A stretch of DNA of 61,166 bases from CAKSNH01 sp964422725 (GCA_964422725.1 CAYRCC010000009.1:1-61166), one strand, 5' to 3'. Positions 18,098 to 27,356 are shown, numbered from the stretch's first letter. The notes: a model not told the origin generated them from the letters alone. A program made the numbers and translations.

Positions 18098-21000
18098 ATG
18101 CGAAAAAAGAAATTAATATCAATCGTAACTTGTCTTGGAATACTGCTTTCGCAAACCGCGCAGGCGGCTATAACCGGACTTGAGATTGACAGCGGCGGCA
18201 AAATTACTATGTCGGTCAGCAAAACCGATACGTCAGCCGGAGAAAAAGGAGTGGTTGCGGTTTATGATAAGGACGGATATTTAACCGATATAAGTATATC
18301 CGATTTGTTCGCAAAAGACGAAACGGGCACAAAAACCCTGAATTTCGGGGAAACGGTTAATGTGGCGGAAAATTCAAAGGTAAAGAGCTTTTTGCTGAAA
18401 ACGGACGATAACGATAATATTATCGCTATACCGGCAAGCGGTGCGTTCACTCCGCCGACCGAGCCTACACAAACACCGTCGGTTACGCAAACACCGTCGG
18501 CTACGCAAACACCGTCGGTTACACAAACACCGTCGGCTACGCAAACACCGTCGGCTACGCAAACACCGTCGGTTACGCAAACACCGTCGGCTACACAAAC
18601 ACCGCCGGCTACACCTGCACCTACTCTGCCGCCTCTTGACGCGGGCGTTGTATCGGCGTTCAGGTATCTTGCCGGTTCCGCGATAAACGGCTTTAACACC
18701 GAGGGAGCCGCACAGGCAACCGTAACCGCTAGTGAGGACGGCACAACGGTTACAGCACTTACAATGGTTGCAGATGATTATATTGATAACGAATTGGGGT
18801 TTGTGAGAAATACTCCTGTGCTTTCGCCGAAAACGGCGTGGGGCGAAAATCCTTATGTACAGATTGCTTTTGCGGCAAAGGGCTACACCGATATTTCTGT
18901 TTCGGCAAAAGTCGGTGCAACAAACAAAGGTCCGGCAAACTATAAATTGCAGTATTCGACGGACGGCGAAAGCTTTACCGATGCGGCAGCGTTTACGGCA
19001 ACGGAAAAAAAGACTCTTTACAGTGCCTTTGAAAAGGTTAAGCTTGAGGGTGCGGACGAGTGCGAAACGGTTTACATAAGGATTGTACCTGACGGCACGG
19101 CTACGATAAACGGCGGTGTGCTTAGCGGAACGAGCGGTGAGTATGCCGTAAATGATATTTTGATTTGGGCGACCGCCTCGGGACAGCCTACAGCCGAGCC
19201 GATACCGGTGCCGTCGGCAAAGCCGCTTTCCAAGATAGTGCTTGCCGACAGCGGTATCAAGCTGTTTGACGAGGACGGCGGCGAGCTTGAAAGTGCGGCG
19301 GAGGCGGTTGTTTCAGGTTCAAGCGTAACGATTACGTCAGCCGGTACATACACAGTTGAGGGAAGTCTTTCGGACGGACAGATAGGGGTTAGCGCAGCAT
19401 CATCTGATGATAAGGTTATTGTAAACCTCAGCGGTGTAACGGTTACAAACACGACAGACGATGCATTCAAGGCTACAGTCGGAAAAGTAACGCTTGTGCC
19501 TATGAATGATACGGAAAACACATTTAATGCAAGCGCGGACGGCGCGTGTGCGATTTACGGAAAACACGACATTACCATTAAAGGCGAAGATAACGGTAAC
19601 GGCAAGCTCACCGCCAACTCGACTCTCGGCAACGGTATACGTTCCAAAAAGGATATCGAAATAGGTGTGTGCGACCTTGTGGTCAATGCCGGAAAGAACG
19701 GTATTAAGGGTGATAAATCGGTTACGGTTACCAAAAAGAATAAATCGGTAACGGTTGTGTCAAACGGTGATGCGATTAAGTCGGATCTTGCACCGGAGCT
19801 TGATGAAACAGGCGCGGTTGAAGGCGGTACAGTGACAATTAAGGGCGGCAATATAAATCTTACCGCAAAGTCGACCACAGATACGGAAACGAATACCGTT
19901 TCAACGGGTGACGGTATTCAAGCCGACACGCTTTTGAAAATTACCGGCGGTACAATCGGTATTACCGCCGCCGGCGAGGCACTCAAAGCCAATGCGTCAA
20001 GCATAGCTTATCTTGAGGACGAAACGGCAGTCGCGGGTACACCGGCTGAGGGCGATGGCTGTATAGAAATCAGCGGCGGTACACTCACTCTTTCGGCTGA
20101 CGAGGATGCAATAAAAGCGGTTAAAAACGTGACAATCGGCGACAGTGCCGATATAACGGTTACAAAGGCGCAGGAGGGTATTCAGGTAAACGAAGTGATT
20201 TATACCGACGAAACCGAAACAGCCGTACAGGCAATTATTGACGGTTCAATATGCATTGACGGCGGAAAAATCAATATAATATGCAGTGAGGACGGTATTC
20301 AGTGCGGTACAGGAAATGTTGCCGTAACGGACGGCGAAATCACCGTAAATTCTCAGCTTGACGGTATACAAGCCGAGAATACATTAAATATTTCCGGCGG
20401 TACAATTAATATCACCGCTCACGGCGGCGCGTCGGGTTCGTCCACCGAGGACAGCTGTAAGGGACTTAAAGCCGGAAAGCTGTTGTATGTTTCCGGCGGT
20501 AAAATTGATGTTAATTCGTATGACGATGCACTTCACTCAAATCATACCGCAAGAATAAAGGGCGGTGACATAACCGTTCAAACCTCCGACGACGGTGTGC
20601 ATGCGGATTATTATCTGTATATAAGCGATGAGGCGAAAATTAACGTTACAAACAGCTATGAGGGTATAGAGGCGGCTGAAATTTATATTTCGGGCGGCAG
20701 TACATATGTAGTATCTTCTGACGACGGCGCAAATGCGGCAGGCGAAAAACCGACGGAATCCGCATATGATATTGATGCGCAGAGTGTCCAGATGCTTAGT
20801 CTGTTTGCCGGCGGAATGAACGGCGGTCCTAACTGGGGGCAGGAGGACACCTCCGATTACGGTTATATGGAAGTTTTGGGTGGTTTATTATATATAGAAG
20901 CTGAGGGCGACGGCTTCGATTCTAACGGCAGTGCGCTCATTTCGGGCGGTACGGTGCTTGTAAACGGTCCTACAAGAGGCGGAAACGGCGTGTTCGATAT

Positions 21001-21430
21001 AGGTGACAGCAGCGGCTCGACTCTTAAATTTACAGGCGGAACCATAGTCGGTGCCGGTATTGCGGATATGGCGGTTACTCCGGATTCTACGACACAGTAC
21101 TATGTGCTTTACGGCGGTTCGTCGTCCGGCGGAATGAGCGGCGGAATGGGCGGACGGCCGGGAAGCAGTTCAAGCTCGGGTTCAAGCAGTATACAAGTCG
21201 GAAAAGCAATTCAACTTACCGATTCGTCGGGCAGTGTGGTTATGACGTATGCACCGTCCAAGACTACAAGCTGGCTGTTGATATCGACTCCGGATATGCC
21301 TTCGGGCAGTTATACTTTAAGCTGCGGCGGAACGGTAAGCGGCGGTACATATACAAAAGACAGCTACGGTATCGTGACGGGTGGCACATATTCCGGTGGT
21401 TCGACAACAACGCTGACCGCAACTAAGTAA
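18098..21430 (+). CDS. Secreted Cthe_2159-type beta-helix polysaccharide-binding protein
   Basis: A 1110-residue secreted protein. Residues 1-23 are a signal peptide. Residues about 24-115 form a small domain (VVAVYDKDGYLTDI) that resembles the C-terminal domains of three other proteins here. A TQTPSV/TQTPSA linker (about 124-171) and a carbohydrate-module-like region (about 180-365) follow. Then comes a long beta-helix of the Cthe_2159 / DUF4353 family, with many short turns such as ISGGTLTLSADEDAIKA and GGKIDVNSYDDALHS. The founding Clostridium thermocellum protein is related in fold to PL9 pectate lyases and binds acidic sugars and cellulose. A Gly/Ser-rich segment lies near 1010-1035. The ATG at 18098 fits AAAGGTGA better than the upstream GTG at 18089. 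Role (inference): holding pectin at the cell surface. Catalysis is not excluded. Confidence 0.82.
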   Translation: MRKKKLISIVTCLGILLSQTAQAAITGLEIDSGGKITMSVSKTDTSAGEKGVVAVYDKDGYLTDISISDLFAKDETGTKTLNFGETVNVAENSKVKSFLLKTDDNDNIIAIPASGAFTPPTEPTQTPSVTQTPSATQTPSVTQTPSATQTPSATQTPSVTQTPSATQTPPATPAPTLPPLDAGVVSAFRYLAGSAINGFNTEGAAQATVTASEDGTTVTALTMVADDYIDNELGFVRNTPVLSPKTAWGENPYVQIAFAAKGYTDISVSAKVGATNKGPANYKLQYSTDGESFTDAAAFTATEKKTLYSAFEKVKLEGADECETVYIRIVPDGTATINGGVLSGTSGEYAVNDILIWATASGQPTAEPIPVPSAKPLSKIVLADSGIKLFDEDGGELESAAEAVVSGSSVTITSAGTYTVEGSLSDGQIGVSAASSDDKVIVNLSGVTVTNTTDDAFKATVGKVTLVPMNDTENTFNASADGACAIYGKHDITIKGEDNGNGKLTANSTLGNGIRSKKDIEIGVCDLVVNAGKNGIKGDKSVTVTKKNKSVTVVSNGDAIKSDLAPELDETGAVEGGTVTIKGGNINLTAKSTTDTETNTVSTGDGIQADTLLKITGGTIGITAAGEALKANASSIAYLEDETAVAGTPAEGDGCIEISGGTLTLSADEDAIKAVKNVTIGDSADITVTKAQEGIQVNEVIYTDETETAVQAIIDGSICIDGGKINIICSEDGIQCGTGNVAVTDGEITVNSQLDGIQAENTLNISGGTINITAHGGASGSSTEDSCKGLKAGKLLYVSGGKIDVNSYDDALHSNHTARIKGGDITVQTSDDGVHADYYLYISDEAKINVTNSYEGIEAAEIYISGGSTYVVSSDDGANAAGEKPTESAYDIDAQSVQMLSLFAGGMNGGPNWGQEDTSDYGYMEVLGGLLYIEAEGDGFDSNGSALISGGTVLVNGPTRGGNGVFDIGDSSGSTLKFTGGTIVGAGIADMAVTPDSTTQYYVLYGGSSSGGMSGGMGGRPGSSSSSGSSSIQVGKAIQLTDSSGSVVMTYAPSKTTSWLLISTPDMPSGSYTLSCGGTVSGGTYTKDSYGIVTGGTYSGGSTTTLTATK
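18466..18609 (+). repeat. 18-bp tandem repeat coding for a TQTPS(V/A) linker
   Basis: Eight imperfect copies of an 18-bp unit (around CAAACACCGTCGGTTACG) lie in frame and encode a Thr/Pro-rich linker between the N-terminal small domain and the rest of the secreted protein. The Val and Ala versions alternate irregularly, which suggests slippage or unequal exchange. Length differences between strains would be expected. Confidence 0.9.
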
Positions 21431-21481
21431 AATACAAAATTGACAAGCGGATAAGTTAAGCTTTTGAAAATCTCCTCAAGG

Positions 21482-21515
21482 CTCGGTACGGCTCAAAGCT
21501 GTACCGAGTTTTTTT
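21482..21515 (+). terminator. Rho-independent terminator
   Basis: CTCGGTAC / GTACCGAG stem with an inner GCT/AGC pairing and seven T after it, 51 bases after the stop of the beta-helix protein gene. Confidence 0.88.
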
Positions 21516-21516
21516 G

Positions 21517-21545
21517 TTGCTTTTTATATCGGTTTGGAGTATAAT
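21517..21545 (+). promoter_or_regulatory. Promoter of the stalk-domain protein gene
   Basis: TTGCTT and a perfect TATAAT are 17 bases apart, beginning right after the preceding terminator and 49 bases before the ATG. Confidence 0.65.
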
Positions 21546-21593
21546 CAAATTAAAGAGAGCTTTGAGTAAATACACAAAGAGGAGGAGTTTTTT

Positions 21594-22922
21594 ATGAAAA
21601 AATTATTGTTTGTTTTGATGATTTGCACGCTTGTTTCGCTGAATCAGGTATTTGCCGCCGAAACAATCCCCGATACGGTGAAAGAGTGTGCCGGGAATGA
21701 AACCAAAATGGTGGTGGGCAGTCCTGTGATGAACGCCTGCGGAGTGATTAAGGAGATTGACGAGGGCGGCAGTGTATGCCCGATTATTGACAGCGGATAT
21801 ACGCTTGTTCCGATACGGGCGGTGATTGAGGCGTTCGGCGGAGGTGTGTACTGGGACGGGGACAGACAGGAGGTAAATGTTTTCATACGCGAAAATGCTG
21901 TGATTATGACGATTAATTCCGAACAGGCTGAAGTATACAGCGGCGACGTAAGAAATACGGTTACACTTCCCGTTGCGCCTAAGATAATTGACGGCAGAAC
22001 GATGCTGCCTTTAAGATTTGTTTCGGAAAACTGCGGTCTTAAAGTTGACTGGGACGAACAGTCGCACTTGATTACGATTACACAGCCTAAATCCGAACCG
22101 GTAACATTTGCCAATGTTGACGGCAGTTTTTATCCTATCGGCGATATGTTTGATATGCGGCTTGGTGCTGATGATGCGGCAGTGTACAGTTACGGAGAAA
22201 ACAGTTACCGTATAGAAACCGATATTGTAAGCACCGAAGCTGTTGAATGGGAGAGCGGAGAATTTGATTTTTACAATCCTCAGACCACGCTCAGCACTGT
22301 TTCAATCAACGGCGAAAAATATTCCGTTTCAAATGTGTTTAACCTCGAATATGTAGGGGTTGCGGACTTGACAAGCAATATGGACGGCTTTGAAATAATA
22401 ATAATCGACAGCGGTATGAGCAGTGACTACACCGCAGATATATATACATACAATAACAGTCTTGGACTTTCGCATATCGGCAGTTACAGCGGTATGGCGT
22501 ACAATTATTACGAAAACGGCACAGCAACGGTATACTGTGACGGCAGCGGCAGAATTATAAACCAATACACCGGCTTTACCGCGCCTATGTATGCACTGTG
22601 CACGAATACCGTACGCGGTGACTCGGAAATGACGGAATGTGAAGTTAATATATTTGATGAGGACGTTATAGGAAAAGAGCTTGTTTTCGGCGGGGACTTG
22701 TTTGCAAGTTACATAGAGGTCGGTGATTATCCGGAGAATTTCAGTGATATATGGTCGCTGTATACGGAAGATGCACTCACAACCGTAACAAAGGGTACGC
22801 CGGTTGTAATTGACAATATTAGATTTCATTATGACGAGTCTGACGGCGAAAGGTATATAATGGGTTATTACGTCCGCATAGACGGCAAAAAATACGTAAT
22901 GGAACTGCAATATGCCGGATAA
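21594..22922 (+). CDS. Secreted protein with copper-amine-oxidase-N-like stalk domain
   Basis: A 442-residue exported protein. Residues 1-22 are a signal peptide ending FAAE. Residues about 45-160 form a 'copper amine oxidase N-terminal' (stalk) domain, seen in YTLVPIRAVIEAFGG, then DGRTMLPLRFVSENCG and VDWDEQSHLITI. Despite the name this domain has no oxidase activity. In Firmicutes it is a repeated extracellular module thought to serve in wall or surface attachment. The remaining 280 residues are beta-rich and aromatic, and I do not recognise a family. AGGAGGAG precedes the ATG. The gene has its own promoter and terminator. A related stalk-like domain ends the GH2 protein at 37109. Confidence 0.75.
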   Translation: MKKLLFVLMICTLVSLNQVFAAETIPDTVKECAGNETKMVVGSPVMNACGVIKEIDEGGSVCPIIDSGYTLVPIRAVIEAFGGGVYWDGDRQEVNVFIRENAVIMTINSEQAEVYSGDVRNTVTLPVAPKIIDGRTMLPLRFVSENCGLKVDWDEQSHLITITQPKSEPVTFANVDGSFYPIGDMFDMRLGADDAAVYSYGENSYRIETDIVSTEAVEWESGEFDFYNPQTTLSTVSINGEKYSVSNVFNLEYVGVADLTSNMDGFEIIIIDSGMSSDYTADIYTYNNSLGLSHIGSYSGMAYNYYENGTATVYCDGSGRIINQYTGFTAPMYALCTNTVRGDSEMTECEVNIFDEDVIGKELVFGGDLFASYIEVGDYPENFSDIWSLYTEDALTTVTKGTPVVIDNIRFHYDESDGERYIMGYYVRIDGKKYVMELQYAG

Positions 22923-22990
22923 AGAGTTTTGTCGGTTTGGAGCAAATCGGTATAGGCTATGGATTGAATAAGGTAATAGCTTTAGAGAAT

Positions 22991-23039
22991 AAAAACAAGC
23001 ATCGGAATTTGCTTTTTGCGGATTCCGATGCTTGTTTTT
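22991..23039. terminator. Bidirectional terminator, 17-bp perfect stem
   Basis: AAAACAAGCATCGGAAT pairs perfectly with ATTCCGATGCTTGTTTT around a 13-base loop, with A and T runs at either side. It lies between convergent genes and can serve the stalk-domain gene (plus) and the mreB-to-rsmI operon (minus). Bases 22923-23176 hold nothing else I can support. Confidence 0.9.
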
Positions 23040-23176
23040 GACTTTGCGCTTGGGCGCGGTTTGCCGTATCCCGAAAACGGTTTTTATGCTGTTAAAACGG
23101 GACATCGGACGAAACAAAGAGTAATTTCATCAACTTTGCCGTAAAAACAAATATGCTCTGTTTTTAACAACAAAAA

Positions 23177-24019
23177 TCATTTACTGCTGACGTATTCGTT
23201 ATACACTTCGCGCTTTGGTACATTTCTGTCTTTTGCGGTCTGTCTGACAGCCTCTTTGTCAGTCATACCGCGGCTGATGTATTCGCAAATATGCTCGATA
23301 ACCGTCATTTCACTCCACCAATTATCATCACTGCCGCTGTTTTCCTTTGCACCCTCTACGATAATTACATATTCGCCGCGCGGATTTTTTTCTTCGTACA
23401 GCGCAATAGCCTCGTTGAGCGTAGCACGGATTATTTCCTCGTGCAGCTTTGTAAGCTCGCGAACCAGCGCAATACGTCTGTCACCGCCGAAAGCCTCTTT
23501 CATATCCGCAAGAGTATATCTGAGCTTGTGCGGTGCCTCATAAAATATAAGAGTGTGTGAGTCGTTTTTCACACTTTCAAGGTGTTGTTTTCTGTGGCGT
23601 TTATTAACGGACAAAAAACCCTCAAATGCAAAACGCGTAGCGTTTAGCCCCGAAAGAATGAGCGCGTTTACAGCCGCAACCGGTCCGGGCACAGATGTAA
23701 CATTCAGTTCCTTTTCAATGCACAGGCGCACCAAATCCTCGCCGGGATCGGATATTGCCGGTGTGCCGGCATCGGATACGAGCGCAACGTTTTTGCCCTC
23801 GGCGAGCAGGCGTGTGATATATTCGCCTTTTTCGTGTTTATTGTGTTCGTGATAACTTGTAAGTGGCTTTGATATTTCAAAATGATTTAACAGCTGCAGT
23901 GTACGCCTTGTGTCCTCGGCGGCGATTAAGTCGACCGCTTTCAGCGTTTCCAGACAGCGTATTGAAATGTCACCCAAGTTTCCTATCGGTGTTGCACATA
24001 AATATAAAGTACCGCTCAT
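23177..24019 (-). CDS. rsmI: 16S rRNA (cytidine(1402)-2'-O)-methyltransferase RsmI
   Basis: RsmI methylates the 2'-O of C1402 in 16S rRNA at the decoding centre. The 280-residue tetrapyrrole-methylase-fold protein shows LYLCATPIGNLGDIS at its N-terminus, IAAEDTRRT near 32-40, DAGTPAISDPG near 83-93 and SVPGPVAAVNAL near 108-119, all diagnostic of the family. It is the last gene of the minus-strand operon mreB-fabZ-trmN6-rsmI and starts three bases after the trmN6 stop. Its pairing with a TrmN6-type methyltransferase is the usual arrangement in Firmicutes (yabB-yazA-rsmI in Bacillus). Confidence 0.95.
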   Translation of the reverse strand: MSGTLYLCATPIGNLGDISIRCLETLKAVDLIAAEDTRRTLQLLNHFEISKPLTSYHEHNKHEKGEYITRLLAEGKNVALVSDAGTPAISDPGEDLVRLCIEKELNVTSVPGPVAAVNALILSGLNATRFAFEGFLSVNKRHRKQHLESVKNDSHTLIFYEAPHKLRYTLADMKEAFGGDRRIALVRELTKLHEEIIRATLNEAIALYEEKNPRGEYVIIVEGAKENSGSDDNWWSEMTVIEHICEYISRGMTDKEAVRQTAKDRNVPKREVYNEYVSSK

Positions 24020-24022
24020 TAT

Positions 24023-24769
24023 TTAAACCTCATTACCATAAATCTTTTTTAATTCATCACTGACCGAACCGTCAGCACTGTATAAAAACAGCGGCGGCTC
24101 AATTCTCAGCTCACTTCCGGCACCCGACATTCCCTCAATCAGCACAAGCTCGGGTTCTTTGCCGATACGCGAATGAACCGTACGCATACGTTTCGGCTCT
24201 ATCCCGTGACAGCACATTGTATGAATAATCTCCGCAAGGCGGTTTGGCTTATGCACAAGAAACAGTCTGCCCGAATCCCTTAAAAGGTATCGGCTCTGCA
24301 CGATAACATCTTCAAGGGTACAGCAGACTTCGTGTCTTGAAATGGTCTTTGTATCGGCGGAGTTTATAATAGCACTGCCTGCCTTCATATACGGCGGATT
24401 GCACGTTATCGTATCGAAAGACTGTCTTTTAAAGCGTTGACAGGCGTTATTAAGGTCATCGCATATAATGTCAATTTTGCCGTCCAAGCCGTTTCCGGCA
24501 ACGGAACGCTTTGCGGTTTCGGCGATATCGGATTGTATTTCCATAGCGGTTATATGCCGAATTTTTTTGCTGTGCGCCAAAAGCAACGGGACAATTGCGG
24601 TACCGCTGCACAAATCCATCACATTACCTGCGGCGCGGTTTTTGGCAAAGTCAGCCAAAAGCACAGCGTCCGTACCGTAATGAAAACCGTCTTTTTTCTG
24701 TATAATTTTCAGACCGTCACTGTTTAAAATGTCGAGCTGTTCGTCTGCTTTTAAATCAAATAAACACAT
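24023..24769 (-). CDS. TrmN6-type tRNA1(Val) adenine-N6 methyltransferase family protein
   Basis: A 248-residue class I SAM-dependent methyltransferase of the YfiC/TrmN6 type. DGFHYGTDAVLLADF at about 26-40 is the family signature, VMDLCSGTAIVPLLLA is the SAM-binding motif I, and ITCNPPYMK holds the NPPY catalytic motif of N6-adenine methylases. The Escherichia coli member modifies A37 of tRNA1(Val). Firmicutes homologues (YabB) sit beside rsmI as here, but their target is less certain. Its ATG overlaps the fabZ stop (TGATG on the minus strand), so translation is probably coupled. Confidence 0.88.
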   Translation of the reverse strand: MCLFDLKADEQLDILNSDGLKIIQKKDGFHYGTDAVLLADFAKNRAAGNVMDLCSGTAIVPLLLAHSKKIRHITAMEIQSDIAETAKRSVAGNGLDGKIDIICDDLNNACQRFKRQSFDTITCNPPYMKAGSAIINSADTKTISRHEVCCTLEDVIVQSRYLLRDSGRLFLVHKPNRLAEIIHTMCCHGIEPKRMRTVHSRIGKEPELVLIEGMSGAGSELRIEPPLFLYSADGSVSDELKKIYGNEV

Positions 24770-25209
24770 CAGTCTTGATTTGCGGCGGTGTCAACAACGG
24801 CAAAACTGATTTCGCCCATTGCGGCAATTTCGCCGTCCACGGTTGCTTTAACGCTTGCCTTGCCCATCGAGTGGCGATACTTTAAAAGCTCAGCCTCAAG
24901 ACGGAGCGTATCTCCAGGAACTACCTGACGTCTGAATTTGAAACCGTCTATTCCGGTAAATACTCCGAGTTTTCCTTTGTTTTCCTCAAGCGACAAAAGC
25001 ATAACCGCGCCAACCTGTGCAAGAGCCTCTGTAATGAGTACGCCCGGCATAATAGGGTTGCCCGGAAAATGTCCTTGGAAAAACGGCTCGTTGGCCGTCA
25101 CGTTCTTTATTGCCACAATGTTTTTCTCGCCCATTTCGATAACCTTGTCAATAAGCAGAAACGGATATCTGTGCGGAAGAATTTTTTGAATTTCGATATT
25201 GTTTAACAT
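24769..25209 (-). CDS. fabZ: 3-hydroxyacyl-[acyl-carrier-protein] dehydratase FabZ
   Basis: FabZ removes water from 3-hydroxyacyl-ACP in type II fatty-acid synthesis. The 146-residue hot-dog-fold protein has IQKILPHRYPFLLID near 7-21, the catalytic His47 in QGHFPGNPIMPG, and Glu61 in ITEALAQ. All other fab genes are absent here; fabZ stands between mreB and trmN6. This linkage with an mreB-type gene occurs in other Clostridia and may couple membrane and wall growth, which is inference. Confidence 0.95.
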   Translation of the reverse strand: MLNNIEIQKILPHRYPFLLIDKVIEMGEKNIVAIKNVTANEPFFQGHFPGNPIMPGVLITEALAQVGAVMLLSLEENKGKLGVFTGIDGFKFRRQVVPGDTLRLEAELLKYRHSMGKASVKATVDGEIAAMGEISFAVVDTAANQD

Positions 25210-25228
25210 AAGCTAATCTCCTTGTAAA

Positions 25229-26245
25229 TTATCTTTTATAGAATGTATGTGTAGGGTCGGAAATGACATCTATGTGTTCGAGTGCCGCTCCGGAACCCTT
25301 TGCCACGCAAGAAACAATGTCGTCTGCAAGTATAGCGTGAATACCGGTTTCCTTTGTAATGCGCTTGTCAAGACCGTACACAAGCGAACCGCCGCCCGTA
25401 AGCAGTATACCGTCCTCCAAAATGTCGCCGACAAGCTCGGGAGGAGTGTTTTCGAGCACGTCTTTTACAGCGTCGATTATTTCGCACGCGACATCTTCAA
25501 ATGCCTCGCGGATTTCTTCTGAGGTTATTTCTATCGTCTGCGGCAGCCCCGTAAGCAGACTTCCGCCGCGGATTTGTATGGAAATATCGCGCTCGCGCGG
25601 ATAAACACAGCCGATACTTATTTTTACGTCCTCGGCGGTTCTTGCGCCTATATTCAGACTGTATTTTTTTCTGATGTATTTAATAACCGCATCGTCAAAC
25701 TCGTCACCGGCGGTTTTAATGGAACGGCTGTATACTATCGAACCGAGAGAAATGACGGCGATGTCGGCAGTGCCGCCGCCTATATCCACAACCATCATAC
25801 CCCTTGGCTTTGAAATATCAACACCCGCACCTATCGCGGCGGCAATAGGCTCTTCTATGATATACACCTTTCTTGCGCCCGCCTGATGTGCCGCATCAAT
25901 TACGGCACGCTGTTCAACCTCGGTAACACCGCTTGGGACGCATATCATTATGCGCGGTTTTATAAGTCTGCGTTTGCAGACCTTGCCTATAAACGCCTTG
26001 AGCATTTGCTCGGTAAGGTAATAATCCGAAATAACGCCGTCGGCAAGCGGACGTATTGCCTGAATAGCATCTGGAGTTCTTCCGAGCATACGCCGCGCCT
26101 CCTCGCCGACCGCATAAATTTTATTCGTATATACATCAACGGCAACAACCGACGGCTCTTTAAGCACGATTCCCTTATCCTTGACATACACCAAGACCGT
26201 CGAAGTGCCCAAATCAATGCCGATATCATTTGAAAATACTTTCAT
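25229..26245 (-). CDS. mreB: Rod-shape determining actin homologue MreB/Mbl
   Basis: MreB-type actin that forms membrane-bound filaments guiding lateral wall synthesis. In its 338 residues the actin-fold phosphate loop (DIGIDLGTSTVLVYV) starts at 7, phosphate-2 (VVDIGGGTADIAVI) lies near 152, and the adenosine motif (LLTGGGSLVYGL) near 288. Length and sequence are of the MreB/Mbl/MreBH group. No mreC, mreD or minD lies near, so it is probably an Mbl-like paralogue or a lone copy. GAGGAGGG lies upstream of the ATG. It heads the minus-strand operon with fabZ, trmN6 and rsmI. Confidence 0.93.
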   Translation of the reverse strand: MKVFSNDIGIDLGTSTVLVYVKDKGIVLKEPSVVAVDVYTNKIYAVGEEARRMLGRTPDAIQAIRPLADGVISDYYLTEQMLKAFIGKVCKRRLIKPRIMICVPSGVTEVEQRAVIDAAHQAGARKVYIIEEPIAAAIGAGVDISKPRGMMVVDIGGGTADIAVISLGSIVYSRSIKTAGDEFDDAVIKYIRKKYSLNIGARTAEDVKISIGCVYPRERDISIQIRGGSLLTGLPQTIEITSEEIREAFEDVACEIIDAVKDVLENTPPELVGDILEDGILLTGGGSLVYGLDKRITKETGIHAILADDIVSCVAKGSGAALEHIDVISDPTHTFYKR

Positions 26246-26332
26246 TAAAGCATATCCCTCCTCATAATTAATCCGTAATAATATTCAAACTGCGAGCCTA
26301 TGTTTTTCCGATAAGCCGCAACCTCAATAATT

Positions 26333-26360
26333 ATTATATAACATTTTTGCGTATAATCAA
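26333..26360 (-). promoter_or_regulatory. Promoter of the mreB operon
   Basis: On the minus strand TTGATT and TATAAT are 16 bases apart, about 88 bases upstream of the mreB ATG. It overlaps the end of the amidohydrolase gene region, which has no separate terminator, so read-through into mreB is possible. Confidence 0.65.
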
Positions 26361-26368
26361 TAGCCAAA

Positions 26369-27187
26369 TCAGCTTAATTTCAACAGTTTTTTCGCGTTTT
26401 CACAGAATATTTTGTCTAAATCGGCGCTGCCGAAACCGAGCTTTCGGGTCTGTTCGATTGCCGCGCCCTGATCCTGCCACGGCGAATCTGTGCCGAACAG
26501 GATTTTGTCCGTGCCGTGCTTATCGGCTATTTTAAGGAAAAGTTCATTGTCCATTATTTCTGCCGAATAGCTTGTGTCAAGCATTATGTTACTGCCGGCA
26601 AGATGCTCTGCAACATCGTCCCAAACCCGCCAGCCGCCCATATGCGCGGCTATTATATTACTTCCGCCGTTTTCAAGGTGGGAAACGGCTCGTTTGAGCA
26701 TATCCGGCATACAGTGTACGGGCGGCTGTATACCGATGTCGCGGCCGGTGTGCAGTACGACCGAAAGACCGAGTTTTTCGGCTTTTTTCAGTACATTGAT
26801 ACATTCTTTCGAGTCGACGTATACACCTTGGTATTCGGGGTGCAGTTTTATTCCCAAAAGACCGAGCGCGGCAATGCGCTCAAGCTCCTGTTCCCAATTT
26901 TCCTGCATCGGGTGTACACTGCCGAACGAAAATATATTATCTCTGCCGTTAATTTCGTGTGCGAAATTGTTGATTGTGACAGACTGCGTAACGGTGGTGG
27001 CAATAGGCAGTACCACCGAATAATCAACGCCGTTTTTGCGCATTGAGCTTTTCAGCGCGGACAGTGTGCCGTCCAGAAAAGCATAATGCGCAACTCCTTC
27101 AATATCCAAAATATTCTTTTCGAGAATTGAAATTGTTTTTGCCGCTATTTTGTCGGGAAAAATATGCGTATGAAAATCTATAACCAT
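26369..27187 (-). CDS. Amidohydrolase-family TIM-barrel metalloenzyme
   Basis: A 272-residue protein of the amidohydrolase_2 group (ACMSD-like decarboxylases and hydrolases). Visible metal-site features are DFHTHIFPDKIA at the N-terminus (HxH on strand 1), KLHPEYQG near 125, VVLHTGRD near 155, AAHMGGW near 186 and ILFGTDSPW with the final Asp near 239. The start at 27187 (MVIDFHTHIF) is preferred because GGAAGG lies before it; an upstream ATG at 27217 would add ten residues without support. The reaction cannot be assigned. Cytoplasmic, with its own promoter. Nothing links it directly to pectin except its position. Confidence 0.85.
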   Translation of the reverse strand: MVIDFHTHIFPDKIAAKTISILEKNILDIEGVAHYAFLDGTLSALKSSMRKNGVDYSVVLPIATTVTQSVTINNFAHEINGRDNIFSFGSVHPMQENWEQELERIAALGLLGIKLHPEYQGVYVDSKECINVLKKAEKLGLSVVLHTGRDIGIQPPVHCMPDMLKRAVSHLENGGSNIIAAHMGGWRVWDDVAEHLAGSNIMLDTSYSAEIMDNELFLKIADKHGTDKILFGTDSPWQDQGAAIEQTRKLGFGSADLDKIFCENAKKLLKLS

Positions 27188-27223
27188 CTTATTACCTTCC
27201 TTATGTATTTGTAGCATATTATT

Positions 27224-27252
27224 ATTGTATCATAATAATCCGCGTTTCACAA
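27224..27252 (-). promoter_or_regulatory. Promoter of the amidohydrolase gene, extended -10
   Basis: On the minus strand TTGTGA and TACAAT are 17 bases apart, with TG before the -10 (TGATACAAT). The gene begins about 37 bases downstream. Confidence 0.65.
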
Positions 27253-27316
27253 TAATATGATTACGTTAAAATGTAAATATTTTTTGAATAAAACGAAAAA
27301 AAACATCAATTATTGT

Positions 27317-27356
27317 TTGAAAAGTTACGAATAATATGTTAATGTATAATTATAAT
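27317..27356 (+). promoter_or_regulatory. Possible promoter of the second PL11 gene
   Basis: TTGAAA is followed at 17 bases by a weak TAATGT and, further on, by two perfect back-to-back TATAAT hexamers (27345-27356), which lack a well-placed -35. Transcription probably starts near here, but the exact elements are undecided; an activator could compensate for the missing -35. Confidence 0.35.

Noticed and set aside
16889..18098. Divergent GH43 and beta-helix genes as one shared regulatory unit
   Set aside because: A clear promoter is visible only for the GH43 gene; no convincing second promoter or common operator could be supported.
18466..18609. Regular 18-bp repeats that could be taken for a CRISPR or minisatellite array
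   Set aside because: The copies are directly adjacent without spacers and lie fully in frame in a Thr/Pro-rich linker of a secreted protein.
21594..22922. Copper-dependent amine oxidase activity
   Set aside because: Only the N-terminal stalk-type domain is present; there is no catalytic oxidase domain or topaquinone site.
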